Assembly (NCBI RefSeq): GCF_000373365.1
Contig: NZ_KB891230.1
Location: 93,975-157,974 of the forward strand
DNA: 64,000 nucleotides
DNA from: Parafrankia discariae
GTDB taxonomy: Bacteria > Actinomycetota > Actinomycetes > Frankiales > Frankiaceae
Direction of reading: 5' to 3'
Part shown: positions 16,513 through 25,857 of the stretch, piece after piece
How the letters are laid out: each line of letters opens with the position of its first letter
Position numbering within the stretch: position 1 is the stretch's first letter
Made by a program: the position numbers and the translations under genes
Notes under the pieces: model-generated
Databases searched by the model: none
What the model saw: the letters and a program-made list of their open reading frames with translations, nothing else
What the model was told of the DNA's origin: nothing

Positions 16513-17214
16513 ATGACGGCCGATTGGCGGCAAGCACTTCGTGTTCCTCGAGGGCGGGATACATCAATGGAGGCGGATTCACCGGCAAGGCCGCGGCCGA
16601 GCGGGGCAGAGGCGAGAACTCTCCGCTTCCGACTCGTCACCGTAACCGGACCGGTGTGCTCACTCGCCGGTGTGATCGCCGCCCTCGCGTCGTTCCGCCC
16701 CTGGACGCACGCGACCCTCTCAGACCGGGGCGCCGATCTTCTCGTCGTGAACCAGACGGGTTGGGGGCTCGCGCCGGCGGGGCAGCTCGTCTTCGCGCTG
16801 GGGGTGGCCGTCGCGCTGCTCCTCCTGATCCCACCGGCCGAGGAGAACACCTGGCTGCGCCGCCTGATCCCGGTCGCCGGACTGGTGATGGTCATCATTC
16901 CGCTCACCGCGCTGCAGACCGCTGAACCGGTGGCCCGCAAGCTCGAACGGCTCCGAATCGGAACCTTCCAGACCGTGAATCCGACGGCGACCCACGGAAC
17001 CGCGTTCGGTCTCTGGGTGATTCTGGCGGCCGGAGTCGTCATCCTGGCCGCCGGTGGCGCCCGGCTGGTGTTAGAGCGCGGCACCCGACCCGGCGGCGAC
17101 ATGTCCCGGCCCGTGGGAGAGGCTTCACCCGCGGGCGACCACACCTCCGACCGTGATCTGAGCACGGAACGTGAGGGCGACCCCGACCGCAGCCCCGACC
17201 GCGACACATCCTGA
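16513..17214 (+). CDS. Small integral membrane protein of the csl locus
   Basis: This 233-residue protein has about four transmembrane segments: near residues 40-62, 83-107, 119-137 and 163-185. The tail is long, charged, Asp/Arg/Glu-rich and probably cytosolic. An alternative start is the ATG at 16567 (MEADSP), which has GAGGGCGGG upstream and would remove 18 residues. I do not recognise a family. It is the first gene of a run with a cellulose-synthase-like glycosyltransferase, a copper oxidase, a GH6 hydrolase and Sco, and ends 86 bp before the glycosyltransferase. A role as an assembly partner of the synthase is inferred from position only. Confidence 0.75.
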   Translation: MTADWRQALRVPRGRDTSMEADSPARPRPSGAEARTLRFRLVTVTGPVCSLAGVIAALASFRPWTHATLSDRGADLLVVNQTGWGLAPAGQLVFALGVAVALLLLIPPAEENTWLRRLIPVAGLVMVIIPLTALQTAEPVARKLERLRIGTFQTVNPTATHGTAFGLWVILAAGVVILAAGGARLVLERGTRPGGDMSRPVGEASPAGDHTSDRDLSTEREGDPDRSPDRDTS

Positions 17215-17300
17215 CCTGACCGCGGAGTCCCGCGCCGAATTCCACAGGTTCACCCAGGATCCGTTCGGCACCATCTCCGCGACGACCGTTTGGGACAGCA

Positions 17301-19910
17301 GTGGCATACGACTACGCGACCTTCTCGACGCTCGCCGGGCCGTTGACGCGTCCGGCCGAGGGTGCTGTGCACCACGTCGAGTACCGGCGCCTTATGGCGG
17401 GTCGTGTCCTCTGGCAGGTCATGCCGCTGCTCATCGCGACACTGGGCCTGTCGTCATTGTTCTTCGTCTGGCTTCTCCAGCCGGACCACTATCCGAACAC
17501 GAAATACCTCCCGACGTCCGTGGCGATCGGGAACCACATCATGTTCTGGCTGATCGTGGTCACCGAGGGTATTCGGCTGCTGAGCTCCATCATCCTGTGC
17601 TGGTCCTCGATGATCATGCGCGACCCGGTGCCGGTGCTGCCGCCGCCGGGGCTGCGGGTGGCGTTCACCACGACGATCGTGCCGTCCAAGGAACCGGTCG
17701 ACATCGTCCGGGACACCCTGATCGCCGCCCGCAACATCCAGTACAGCGAGCAGATCGACGTCTGGCTGCTCGACGAGGGCAACGACCCGGCCGTGAAGGC
17801 GATGTGCCGGGAGACCGGTGTGCACCACTTCTCCCGCAAGGGCGTGGACAAGTGGAACACGCAGAAAGGACGGTTCCGGGCCAAGACCAAGCACGGCAAC
17901 CACAACTCGTGGCTTGACGCGCACGGCCACAAGTACGACGTCGTGCTCTCCGTCGACCCGGACCACATCCCGCTGCCGAACTTCGCCGACCGGATGCTCG
18001 GGTACTTCCGCGACCCTAACGTCGCCTTCGTGGTCGGCCCGCAGGTCTACGGGAACTTCCGGCACTACCTGACCCGGGGCGCCGAGGCCCAGAACTACAT
18101 GTTCCACTCGGTGATCCAGCGGGCCGCGAACCGTTTCGCGGCCGGCATGTTCGTCGGCACCAACCACGCCTACCGGGTGGCCACCTGGGAGCAGATCGGC
18201 GGATTCCAGGACTCCATCACCGAGGACCTGGCGACGTCCTTCGCCGTGCACGGCGCCCGCAACAAGGTCACCGGCCACCGCTGGACGTCCGTCTACACCC
18301 CGGACGTGGTCGCCGTCGGCGAGGGCCCGGCGAACTGGACGGACTTCTTCAGCCAGCAGCTGCGGTGGGCCCGGGGCGCCAACGAGGTGATGGTCACCGA
18401 GGCGCCGCGGCGGCTCAAGGCGCTGAGCTGGGGCCCGCGCCTGCACTACCTGACGCTGATGGTGCACTACCCCACCGTCGCGATCACCTGGATCATCGGC
18501 AACCTGCTCACCGTGCTGTACATGGCGCTCGGCTCGACCGGCGTCGTCGTGCACGTCTCGGCCTGGCTGGCGCTCTACGTCGACGTGTTCGTGGCCCGGA
18601 TGCTGCTCTACTTCTGGCTGCGGCGGTTCAACATCAGCCCGCACGAGGAGAAGGGCAGCGCGGGCATGAGCGGGATCTTCGTGTCCGTGCTGTGCACGCC
18701 GTTCTACTCGACGGCGCTCGTCGGCGCGCTGACCCGCCGCAAGCTCGGCTTCGTCGTCACCCCCAAGGGGAACGCGGCCAGCCCGGACCGCCTGGTGACC
18801 TTCCGCAAGCACCTGTTCTGGGCGGCGGTTTCCGGCGGGTCCGTGGCCGGCGCCGCCGTCTTCGGTCATCTGTACCCGGCGAACATGGTCTGGGCCTCAC
18901 TGTCGATCATCACCTGCCTGATTCCCATCGGGTTGTGGCTGATCGAGCCGATCCTGGCCCCGCGGCGGGCGGTGGCTCCCAATCCGCTGCCGGCCGCCCA
19001 CATCCCGCCGCAACGCACCGGCGACCGCGGGCCCGTCGACCCGGCCACGATCGAGACGTCCACCCTCGACCCGAGCGCGGCGGACACGACCGTCATGGGG
19101 GCGATCGGCGGCGGTGCCGGTGGGAGAGGGCCCGGCGGAACGGGATCCGGTGGGAAGGGCTTCGGGACCAGGCCGGCCGACGTCGACCCGGCGACCGTCG
19201 GCACGCCGCTCCCGGAGGCGCCCGGCACCGAGCGGACGGTTCCCCCCGTCCCCCCGCCGGCGCCGCCGCTCACCCAGCCGCACCCGATCCGACCGGCGCG
19301 CCCGAACCAGCCCCGGCCCGCCCAGCCGCGCCGGGCGCAGCCGGGACGTCCCGCCGCGCCCGGACGGCGGCGGTCCAGGCCGGCGCACTCCCCGGAGCAC
19401 GCGGGCACCGGTCGGGCGGAGTGGGAACGCGACGATCCGACGCTGACCGGCCTCGAGTCCGTCGGTGCCCGCGGCGCCGCGGGGGACCCCGGGGATGCCG
19501 AGCAGCCACCGGCCCCGGACCGGTTCAGCGACGACACCGTGCGCACGGCGAAGCCGAGGATCGCGGCCATCGTCGCCGCCGCCGACGCGAACAGCCCCGG
19601 CGCCGGTGCCGGCACGGGCGCGCCTGAGGACACGGTCCGAACCTCCCGGCCGGTCGTCGGCGCCGTTCTGGCCGCAGCCGGGCTGCGGCGCGACTCGGCG
19701 AACCCCGACGATGTCGATCAGGACACCATCGTGACTCTCCGTTCCCGGCAGGGGTCGCCGGAGGAGGTCCTCGCCGCCCGGCGGGCCGCGCTCGCCCGGG
19801 AGGGCCGCTCCCCCGCCGGTGTTCCGCACTACACCGAGGACGTCACGATGACCCTGCATCCCCGCCGCCGGCGGGTGTCACTCGACGGCCTGTTGGAAGA
19901 GATCGGCTGA
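17301..19910 (+). CDS. cslA: CslA-like family 2 glycosyltransferase (cellulose-synthase-like)
   Basis: This membrane glycosyltransferase is predicted to polymerise a beta-glucan-like chain from a nucleotide sugar and export it, as CslA does at Streptomyces hyphal tips. Of 869 residues, the GT2 domain holds LLDEGND, SVDPDHIP, ITEDLATS and QQLRWARG, the expected D, DxD, TED and QxxRW signatures. Membrane helices flank it (about 30-60, 75-100, and several at 390-555). Residues 555-869 are a disordered tail rich in Pro, Arg and Gly with repeated DTVRT-like motifs. The GTG start at 17301 is assumed. It is followed at 27 bp by a GlxA-type oxidase, which fixes the locus identity. Confidence 0.9.
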   Translation: MAYDYATFSTLAGPLTRPAEGAVHHVEYRRLMAGRVLWQVMPLLIATLGLSSLFFVWLLQPDHYPNTKYLPTSVAIGNHIMFWLIVVTEGIRLLSSIILCWSSMIMRDPVPVLPPPGLRVAFTTTIVPSKEPVDIVRDTLIAARNIQYSEQIDVWLLDEGNDPAVKAMCRETGVHHFSRKGVDKWNTQKGRFRAKTKHGNHNSWLDAHGHKYDVVLSVDPDHIPLPNFADRMLGYFRDPNVAFVVGPQVYGNFRHYLTRGAEAQNYMFHSVIQRAANRFAAGMFVGTNHAYRVATWEQIGGFQDSITEDLATSFAVHGARNKVTGHRWTSVYTPDVVAVGEGPANWTDFFSQQLRWARGANEVMVTEAPRRLKALSWGPRLHYLTLMVHYPTVAITWIIGNLLTVLYMALGSTGVVVHVSAWLALYVDVFVARMLLYFWLRRFNISPHEEKGSAGMSGIFVSVLCTPFYSTALVGALTRRKLGFVVTPKGNAASPDRLVTFRKHLFWAAVSGGSVAGAAVFGHLYPANMVWASLSIITCLIPIGLWLIEPILAPRRAVAPNPLPAAHIPPQRTGDRGPVDPATIETSTLDPSAADTTVMGAIGGGAGGRGPGGTGSGGKGFGTRPADVDPATVGTPLPEAPGTERTVPPVPPPAPPLTQPHPIRPARPNQPRPAQPRRAQPGRPAAPGRRRSRPAHSPEHAGTGRAEWERDDPTLTGLESVGARGAAGDPGDAEQPPAPDRFSDDTVRTAKPRIAAIVAAADANSPGAGAGTGAPEDTVRTSRPVVGAVLAAAGLRRDSANPDDVDQDTIVTLRSRQGSPEEVLAARRAALAREGRSPAGVPHYTEDVTMTLHPRRRRVSLDGLLEEIG

Positions 19911-19937
19911 TGGCCATGACGAGAATCTGATGGGACG

Positions 19938-21524
19938 ATGAAAATAATCAGCGGGCCGCGTCGGTGGCGAGTGGTCCAGGTCTGCTGCCTCGCCATTGTC
20001 ATCGTGGCCGGGAACGGCCCGTTCCTGAACGCCTGGGCGACTGACAAGTACGACACCTGGCGCTCGCACCAGCCGGACTACATGAGCGAGTACGGCCGCT
20101 GGGACATCGTCGCCGACCCCGGTTCACGCTCCATCCACGCGGCTATGCTGCGCACCGGGAAGATTCTGCTGCTGGCCGGCTCGGGAAACAACCAGGCCAA
20201 CTTCGACGCGAAGCGCTTCGAGACCATCCTGTGGGATCCGGTCGCCAACACCTTCAAGCAGATCTACACCCCGTGGGACGTCTTCTGCGCCGGCCAGGCG
20301 TTTCTCCCGAGCGGTGACCTGCTCATCGCCGGCGGTACGAAGAAGTACGAGGTCCTCCCCCAGGACTCGCCGGACGGCAAGAAGCAGGAGTACCAGGGGC
20401 TCAAGGACAGCTACACGTTCAATCCGCAGACGGAGCGGTACGAGAAGACCGGCGACCTGAACTTCGCCAGGTGGTACCCGACGCTGGTCACTCTGGCCAG
20501 TGGCCAGGTGGTCGCGGTCTCCGGCCTGAACGACAAGGGCGACATCGACCCGGGCAACACGGAGTGGTTCGACCAGGCGAACCGCACGTGGATCCACAAC
20601 GAGGGGCTGGTCAAGGAGTTCCCGACGTACCCGTCGCTGCTGCTCGCCGGGGACGGGCGGTTGTTCTTCTCCGGCGCGAACGCCGGTTACGGGCCGGCCT
20701 CGTTGGAAGCCCGCCAGCCCGGATTCTGGAGCCTCACCGACGGTACGTTCCAGGCAGTTCCGGGTCTGCCCCAGCCGGAGATCAACGAGACCGCGGGAAC
20801 GGTGCTGCTGCCGCCGGCCCAGGAACAGCGGGTGATGTTCGTCGCCGGCGGCGGCGTGGGCGACACCCAGGTGGCCACCGCCCGCACCGCCATAGTCGAC
20901 CTGGACGACCCGAACCCGCACTACGTGCAGGGGCCGAACACCACCGTCGCGAAGCGGTACCCGGGTGTCGTCGTCCTGCCGGACGACACCGTGCTCGTCT
21001 CCGGCGGCTCCACCGCCTACCGGCAGAAGGACACCCAGACGGCGGAGCTCTACCACCCGGACACGAACACCTTCACCCCGGCCGCCGATCCGCTCGTCGG
21101 CCGGGACTACCACTCGAGCTATCTGCTGATGCCCGACGGCCGGGTGGCGGTTTTCGGTTCGAATCCGCTGAGCGACGACAACTTCTTCGAGACCCGGATC
21201 GAGATCTACAGTCCGCCGTACATGTATCAGGGTGAGCGGCCGGTCATCAAGACCGCGCCGACCTCGGTGACCCGCGGCACCACAATCGATCTGGGTGTCT
21301 CGCAGGATGTTTCCAAGGTCCGCCTGATCCGGCCGGGCGCCTACACGCACGTGACCGACACCGAGCAGCGCTCGGTGGCCCTCCCCGTGGTCAGCCAGGC
21401 GAACGGCAAGGTAACGGTGAGTGTTCCCGACAACGCCAACCTGCTCCCGCCGGACTGGTACATGCTCTTCGTCGACAACGGCAAGAACATTCCGTCCGTC
21501 GCCACCTGGGTGCAGGTCCAGTGA
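19938..21524 (+). CDS. glxA: GlxA-like copper radical oxidase (galactose-oxidase fold)
   Basis: This 528-residue extracytoplasmic oxidase has an N-terminal signal anchor (about residues 12-33) and a kelch-type beta-propeller with a C-terminal DUF1929 domain. Galactose-oxidase family enzymes use a Tyr-Cys cross-linked copper site. Candidate residues here are C117 in DVFCAGQ, Y180 in ARWYPTL, the Y-H pair in GRDYHSSYLL and the His of AYTHVTDTEQRS. In Streptomyces, GlxA matures with copper delivered by Sco and modifies the glycan made by CslA; both partner genes are here. The ATG at 19938 lies 27 bp after cslA. The true sugar substrate is not known from sequence. Confidence 0.9.
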   Translation: MKIISGPRRWRVVQVCCLAIVIVAGNGPFLNAWATDKYDTWRSHQPDYMSEYGRWDIVADPGSRSIHAAMLRTGKILLLAGSGNNQANFDAKRFETILWDPVANTFKQIYTPWDVFCAGQAFLPSGDLLIAGGTKKYEVLPQDSPDGKKQEYQGLKDSYTFNPQTERYEKTGDLNFARWYPTLVTLASGQVVAVSGLNDKGDIDPGNTEWFDQANRTWIHNEGLVKEFPTYPSLLLAGDGRLFFSGANAGYGPASLEARQPGFWSLTDGTFQAVPGLPQPEINETAGTVLLPPAQEQRVMFVAGGGVGDTQVATARTAIVDLDDPNPHYVQGPNTTVAKRYPGVVVLPDDTVLVSGGSTAYRQKDTQTAELYHPDTNTFTPAADPLVGRDYHSSYLLMPDGRVAVFGSNPLSDDNFFETRIEIYSPPYMYQGERPVIKTAPTSVTRGTTIDLGVSQDVSKVRLIRPGAYTHVTDTEQRSVALPVVSQANGKVTVSVPDNANLLPPDWYMLFVDNGKNIPSVATWVQVQ

Positions 21525-21659
21525 GCCCACACCCCCACCATTCGGGCCAGCCGGACGGTCAGTACTAGCCTGGGACGGGTTCAATCGGCGCAGCGCAGGC
21601 GTCTGGCCCGGCCGGCTGGATCACGGGAGCCTGGATCGCGGGAGCAAGGGGGATGCCGG

Positions 21660-22847
21660 GTGACCGTCCGGGCGGAAGACGGCAACGGACCGAAGCCGCG
21701 ATGGCGCGAGCTTCGGGACCGGCCAGGTCGGCCGGGTCGGCCAGGCCGCACCCGCCTGCGGCGCCGGGCCTGTGCCGCCGGGGCGACGGCGGCCGCGGTG
21801 CTCGCCCTCGCCGCCTGCGGCGGGGGCTCGAACCCCACTCCGGTAACACCCTCTGTGGCCGTAACCACACCGGACGTCCCGACCGGTCCGCTGACAGCGG
21901 TCGGACCGAACTGTCCGGCCGGCGACCCGGCCGGCGCCCAGCGGCCGGCCGAGTCCGCCTCCTCCCCCGATCCGGCTCCGGCGGCGCCCTTCCTCATCGA
22001 CCGCAACAGCCAGGCGGCCGAGGAGGCGAACCGCGACCCGGCCCGTGCCCAGGCCATCGCGCCGCTGGTCAACACCCCCACCGCGTTCCCGGTCGGCGAC
22101 TGGCTGCGGGACGTGTCCGGCGAGGTCCGCACGCGCGTCTCCGCCAGCCGCGACACCGGCACGACCGCGATCTTCATGATCTACGCGATTCCGCACCGCG
22201 ACGCGGGTGCCGGACACTCCGCCGGCGGCCTGCCCAACGCCGACGCCTACCGGACGTTCACCCGCCAGGTCGCCGGCGCGATCAGTGACGCCCGCGCGGT
22301 CGTCGTCCTCGAGCCGGACTCGCTCGGCCAGATGGACAGCCTGCCCGCCGACCAGCAGGCCGAGCGCTACGCGCTGCTCAACGACGCGGTCGGCGTCTAC
22401 GGCGCGCTGCCCAACACCAGCGTCTACCTGGACGGCGCGAACTGCGGCTGGACGGCCGCCCCGGTGATCGCCGATCGGCTCCTGCGAGCCGGGGTGAAGG
22501 GCGCCCGCGGCTTCGCGGTCAACGTGTCGAACTACTACCGGACCGCGGACGAGACGGCCCGCGGCGAGGTCGTCTCGGCGCTGACCGGCGGCACCCACTT
22601 CGTGGTCGACACCTCCCGCAACGGGCAGGGCCCCGCCGACGGGATCCAGGACCCGTGGTGCAACCCTCCGGGACGCGGCCTGGGGGCCGCCCCGACGATC
22701 GAGACCGGCTCACCGCATGCCGACGCCTTCCTCTGGATCAAAACCCCGGGTGCGAGCGACGGCGAGTGCGGACGCGGCGACCCCGTGGCCGGCGCCTGGT
22801 GGCAGCAGCAGGCAGAGGAGCTGGTCCGCCTTGCGGCGACCGGCTGA
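21660..22847 (+). CDS. Glycoside hydrolase family 6 lipoprotein (endoglucanase/cellobiohydrolase-like)
   Basis: This 395-residue enzyme is predicted to cut beta-1,4-glucan at the cell surface. The signal peptide has a twin-Arg-rich n-region and a lipobox, LALAAC, with C53 as the lipid anchor. GH6 signatures follow: VVVLEPDSLGQ, carrying the catalytic Asp, NVSNYY, and the terminal DPWCNPPGRGLG and AFLWIKTPGASDG loops. The GTG at 21660 has a GGGGGA Shine-Dalgarno. A GH6 hydrolase beside cslA/glxA recalls CslZ of Streptomyces, which trims or releases the polymer. Its 3' end overlaps the sco start by 17 bp, indicating coupled translation. Confidence 0.9.
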   Translation: MTVRAEDGNGPKPRWRELRDRPGRPGRPGRTRLRRRACAAGATAAAVLALAACGGGSNPTPVTPSVAVTTPDVPTGPLTAVGPNCPAGDPAGAQRPAESASSPDPAPAAPFLIDRNSQAAEEANRDPARAQAIAPLVNTPTAFPVGDWLRDVSGEVRTRVSASRDTGTTAIFMIYAIPHRDAGAGHSAGGLPNADAYRTFTRQVAGAISDARAVVVLEPDSLGQMDSLPADQQAERYALLNDAVGVYGALPNTSVYLDGANCGWTAAPVIADRLLRAGVKGARGFAVNVSNYYRTADETARGEVVSALTGGTHFVVDTSRNGQGPADGIQDPWCNPPGRGLGAAPTIETGSPHADAFLWIKTPGASDGECGRGDPVAGAWWQQQAEELVRLAATG

Positions 22848-23529
22848 GCGGCACGGGCAGCGGGGGCGGGCGTCCACTGGCCTGGCCTGCGCCGGGACGG
22901 CGACCCTGCTGCTGTTCACCGGGGTGGCCTGCGGTTCCGGGGACGGCGGCTCGTCCAGCCCGGCCGTGGTCGATCTCAGCGAGGTCGGCGGGGCGGCCGG
23001 AGTACGTGGTGTGTCCCTCGGTACCCCCGTCGCGAAGCCCACCACGACGCTGGTCGACACCGCCGGGGCTCCGTTCGACCTGCGGACGGACCAGGCGACC
23101 GCCGGCCGGGTCACGCTGGTGTTCTTCGGGTTCACCAACTGCCCCGACATCTGCCCGACGACCATGGCCGACCTGGACGCGGCGCTGGAGAGCATCCCCG
23201 CGGCCGACCGCGACCGGATCCGGGTCGTGTTCGTCTCGACCGACCCGGACCGCGACACCGCACCGGTCATCCGCCACTGGCTGGACCAGTTCGACGCGTC
23301 CTTCATCGGCCTGACCGGCACCTGGCCGCACATCAAGGAGTTCGCCGACGCGCTGGACGTGGCGATCGAACCGGCGGTACGCGAGGCCGACGGCACGGTG
23401 AACGTGACACACAGCGCGCAGGTGACCGCGTTCGGCCCGGACGGCACCGCCCGGGTCGCCTACCTGACGGGCACCTCGGTGGCCGACTACGCCCACGACC
23501 TGCCGTTGCTGATCCGCGGCGAGACCTGA
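22831..23529 (+). CDS. sco: Sco1/SenC-type copper chaperone lipoprotein
   Basis: Sco proteins are thioredoxin-fold membrane-anchored chaperones that deliver copper to cuproenzymes. I chose the TTG at 22831 because GAGGAG lies 10 bases upstream and a signal peptide with lipobox (TGVAC, C34) follows directly; the longer frame from 22717 runs over the GH6 gene. The copper-binding C104 and C108 sit in FTNCPDICPTT, and H194 in NVTHSAQV completes the site. It gives 232 residues. In Streptomyces, Sco metallates GlxA and cytochrome oxidase; adjacency to glxA here supports the same role. It ends 62 bp from the convergent AraC gene. Confidence 0.9.
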   Translation: MRRPAERHGQRGRASTGLACAGTATLLLFTGVACGSGDGGSSSPAVVDLSEVGGAAGVRGVSLGTPVAKPTTTLVDTAGAPFDLRTDQATAGRVTLVFFGFTNCPDICPTTMADLDAALESIPAADRDRIRVVFVSTDPDRDTAPVIRHWLDQFDASFIGLTGTWPHIKEFADALDVAIEPAVREADGTVNVTHSAQVTAFGPDGTARVAYLTGTSVADYAHDLPLLIRGET

Positions 23530-23543
23530 CCCGCGCCTGACGA

Positions 23544-23558
23544 CCAGGCGACGCCTGG
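23544..23558. terminator. CCAGGCG-A-CGCCTGG stem between convergent genes
   Basis: A 7-bp perfect inverted repeat with one central base lies between the sco and AraC stops. It has no T-tract; it is probably a weak bidirectional terminator. Confidence 0.4.
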
Positions 23559-23591
23559 CGGCCGGGCGACGGTGCGACCCGAAGGCCCGGC

Positions 23592-24497
23592 CTATTTCGT
23601 CCCGATGTTCTCCGCCCGCGCCCGTCGACCGGTCGCCGGGTAGCCCGCCTCCTCCGCGAGCCAACGGCTCGGCGGCGCCCCGGCCAGCGCGCGGAACTCG
23701 CGGGCCAGGTGCGCCTGGTCGAAGTACCCGCAACCGGCCGCCAGATCCGCCAGGGCCAGTTCCCCCGGGCCTCCGGCACCCGCCACGGCCGCGGCCCGGC
23801 GACCGAGCAGGCGACGGGCATGATCGAAACGGATGACCCTGGCCGCCGCCTTCGGGGTCAGGCCGATCTCGGTTCTGAACCGCGTCCGCAGGTGGCGGGT
23901 GCTCCAGCCGACCTCGGCCGCCAACTCCACCACCGGGACGGAGCCTCGGGCACGCTCCAGCATCGCCCATGCCTCGGCGATCTCCGGATCGACCGCGGAC
24001 ACCCGGTGACCGGACCGTCGGGACAGGATGTCGTCCAGCACCGCGAATGTTCCCGCCCAACCGGAAGCCGCCCGCATCCGCTCCCGCGCCTCCTCGCACA
24101 CACGACCGAGGACCGCGTCCGCCGGAAGATCGTGCTGGGCGAGCTCGCCCGCCGGCAGGCCGAGCAGCGCCCGCGCGCCGAGCGGCCGCAGCGCGACCTG
24201 CACTCCCGACTGGGCGCCGTCGTGTGCGATCAGCGCAGGCGAGGTGTGCAGCCCCCCGAGCAGGGTGTCGTAGCCGCCCGGCGCCTGGCGGGGATCGGGA
24301 TGCCCGACGACCGTCAGTGGCTCGTCCAGGGTGAAGATCAACGTGAGGTACGGCGAGGGCAGGCCGCGGTGCAGGGCGGGCGCGAGCCCACGCTGGCGGT
24401 AGCCGCTGTACCAGGCGATGTACGGGCGCAACGCGGGCACCGGCGCCGCGCGGACGTACTCGTCCACCACCGCGAGCGGGTCAGCTGGCCTGGCCAT
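23592..24497 (-). CDS. AraC-family transcriptional regulator
   Basis: This 301-residue regulator has an N-terminal cupin-like ligand domain and a C-terminal double helix-turn-helix. The DNA-binding part (about 195-285) shows VVELAAEVGWSTRHLRTRF (first HTH) and LADLAAGCGYFDQAHLARE (second HTH), typical of AraC proteins. The N-terminal RPYIAWYSGYRQRG pattern matches the DUF6597-type AraC subgroup. The ATG at 24497 overlaps the stop of the DUF4184 gene by one base (TGATG), so the two are translationally coupled. The longer open frame upstream is a shadow. The inducer is unknown. Confidence 0.88.
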   Translation of the reverse strand: MARPADPLAVVDEYVRAAPVPALRPYIAWYSGYRQRGLAPALHRGLPSPYLTLIFTLDEPLTVVGHPDPRQAPGGYDTLLGGLHTSPALIAHDGAQSGVQVALRPLGARALLGLPAGELAQHDLPADAVLGRVCEEARERMRAASGWAGTFAVLDDILSRRSGHRVSAVDPEIAEAWAMLERARGSVPVVELAAEVGWSTRHLRTRFRTEIGLTPKAAARVIRFDHARRLLGRRAAAVAGAGGPGELALADLAAGCGYFDQAHLAREFRALAGAPPSRWLAEEAGYPATGRRARAENIGTK

Positions 24498-25261
24498 CAC
24501 TCCAGTGTGCGTCCCGATGCCCACCGACCGTCGGCCTGGGGCCCGCGGTTCGCCGCCTGCCAGCCGGCGGCGATCAGGAACAGGCCCACCACCAACGCGA
24601 TCACGCCGGTGACGACGCCGCGGAAGGCGACCGCGTGCAGCCCGCGCGACGCCTGCGCCAGGCCGACGACGGCGCCGGTCCCCGCCGCCAGGGCCACCAC
24701 CGCCGGAAGGACCGCCGCTTCCGCCGAATGCCGCCGCGGCCGTCGTGGCCCTCGTGGCAGCGCCCGCAGGTGGACGACGACCGCCGCCGCGACCACGATC
24801 AGCCCGGCCGCGCCCATGCCGTACTGGAGCCATTTGAAGCCGGGCAGGGCGCCGTGCTCGGCGCGCAGCCAGGCCACCTGACGGACACCCCATCGATTCT
24901 CGTGGGTAAAGGCGTCCCAACCCGTGTGCGTCAGGCCCCCGACGACCGCGGCCACCGGGGCCAGCAGCCACTGACGTCCCGTGGGCCGGGCCCGGGGCGG
25001 CAGCCGCAGCCTGACCGGATCCGGAGCCAGGTCGAGCAGGGCGTCGCGGGCCAGGCAGAACCAGATCCCCAACGCGGCCAGGGAGAGCAGGGGGACGAAG
25101 GTCACGACACCGAGCAGGCTGTGGCTGAGGTGGTACATCGCCGACCAGCCGAGGAAAACCGGTACGTCCGGAACCATCGACCCGGCCACCAGCGCGCTCA
25201 TCGGCAGCCCGAGCCGCCGCAACGGCAGCACCGCGGCGGGATGACTCAACGTGAAAGGCAC
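24497..25261 (-). CDS. DUF4184 family membrane protein
   Basis: This 254-residue protein has about six transmembrane segments and belongs to DUF4184, whose function is not established. The GTG at 25261 (VPFTLSHPAAVLPLRR) has AAGGAG 6 bases upstream and matches the conserved N-terminus PFTxSHPAAVLPL of the family. The HTGWDAFTHE motif (about 121-130) provides His/Asp/Glu residues of the metal-binding type. It is co-transcribed with the AraC regulator gene downstream, which may sense or control its activity. Confidence 0.85.
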   Translation of the reverse strand: MPFTLSHPAAVLPLRRLGLPMSALVAGSMVPDVPVFLGWSAMYHLSHSLLGVVTFVPLLSLAALGIWFCLARDALLDLAPDPVRLRLPPRARPTGRQWLLAPVAAVVGGLTHTGWDAFTHENRWGVRQVAWLRAEHGALPGFKWLQYGMGAAGLIVVAAAVVVHLRALPRGPRRPRRHSAEAAVLPAVVALAAGTGAVVGLAQASRGLHAVAFRGVVTGVIALVVGLFLIAAGWQAANRGPQADGRWASGRTLE

Positions 25262-25425
25262 CGGTCTCCTTTCGGGCAGGGCGGCCGAGCGGTCCCGGTG
25301 GACCGCCCACCATGCCAGTTCCGAAACGTCCAAGCCTGGGGGGCCAGGCCCGGCGGATCGTCGGCCGGGCCTGGCCCGTCCCGGGTCCGCTGACGATCAG
25401 GCTACGGAGAGGACATGAACTACTC

Positions 25426-25857
25426 ATGAGCGATGTGAAGGCACCACCGCCCCAGGTCTGGCCGACGCTGCGCGCCCGCGACGCGCGGGCGCTGATCGCC
25501 TTCCTCACCGAGGCGTTCGGCTTCGAGGAGGTCGTCTCGTACGGACCCGCCGACCACGGCGGGTCCGGCGACCGGGTGGACCACGCCGAGCTCGCCTGGC
25601 CGGCGGGCGGCGGCGTCATGCTCGGCTCGACCCGTGACGACCCCGACGACCCGTGTGGCCTCCAACCGGGCAGCTTCGGCGCCTACGTGGTGACAGCGGA
25701 ACCGGACGCCCTGTGCGCCCGGGCCAGGGCCGCGGGGGCACAGATCACCATGGAACCGCATGACACCGACTACGGGTCACGGGACTTCGCCGCCCGTGAC
25801 CCCGAGGGCAACAGCTGGTCGTTCGGGACCTACCCCGGCGCGCCCCGCCGGGCCTGA
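25426..25857 (+). CDS. VOC (glyoxalase/bleomycin-resistance) family protein
   Basis: This 143-residue vicinal-oxygen-chelate protein has one pair of beta-alpha-beta-beta-beta modules. TLRARDARALIAFLTEAFGFE opens the first, and RDFAARDPEGNSWSFGTY is the typical second-module end with the conserved Asp-Pro-x-Gly-Asn. A metal-type His/Glu pattern is seen in RVDHAELAW. The ATG is preceded by GGAGAGG; a tiny ATG-start ORF (MNYS-stop) ends on the same ATG. VOC proteins of this size often bind toxins or small metabolites (for example SgaA or PhnB-like), and the substrate is unknown. Confidence 0.85.
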   Translation: MSDVKAPPPQVWPTLRARDARALIAFLTEAFGFEEVVSYGPADHGGSGDRVDHAELAWPAGGGVMLGSTRDDPDDPCGLQPGSFGAYVVTAEPDALCARARAAGAQITMEPHDTDYGSRDFAARDPEGNSWSFGTYPGAPRRA

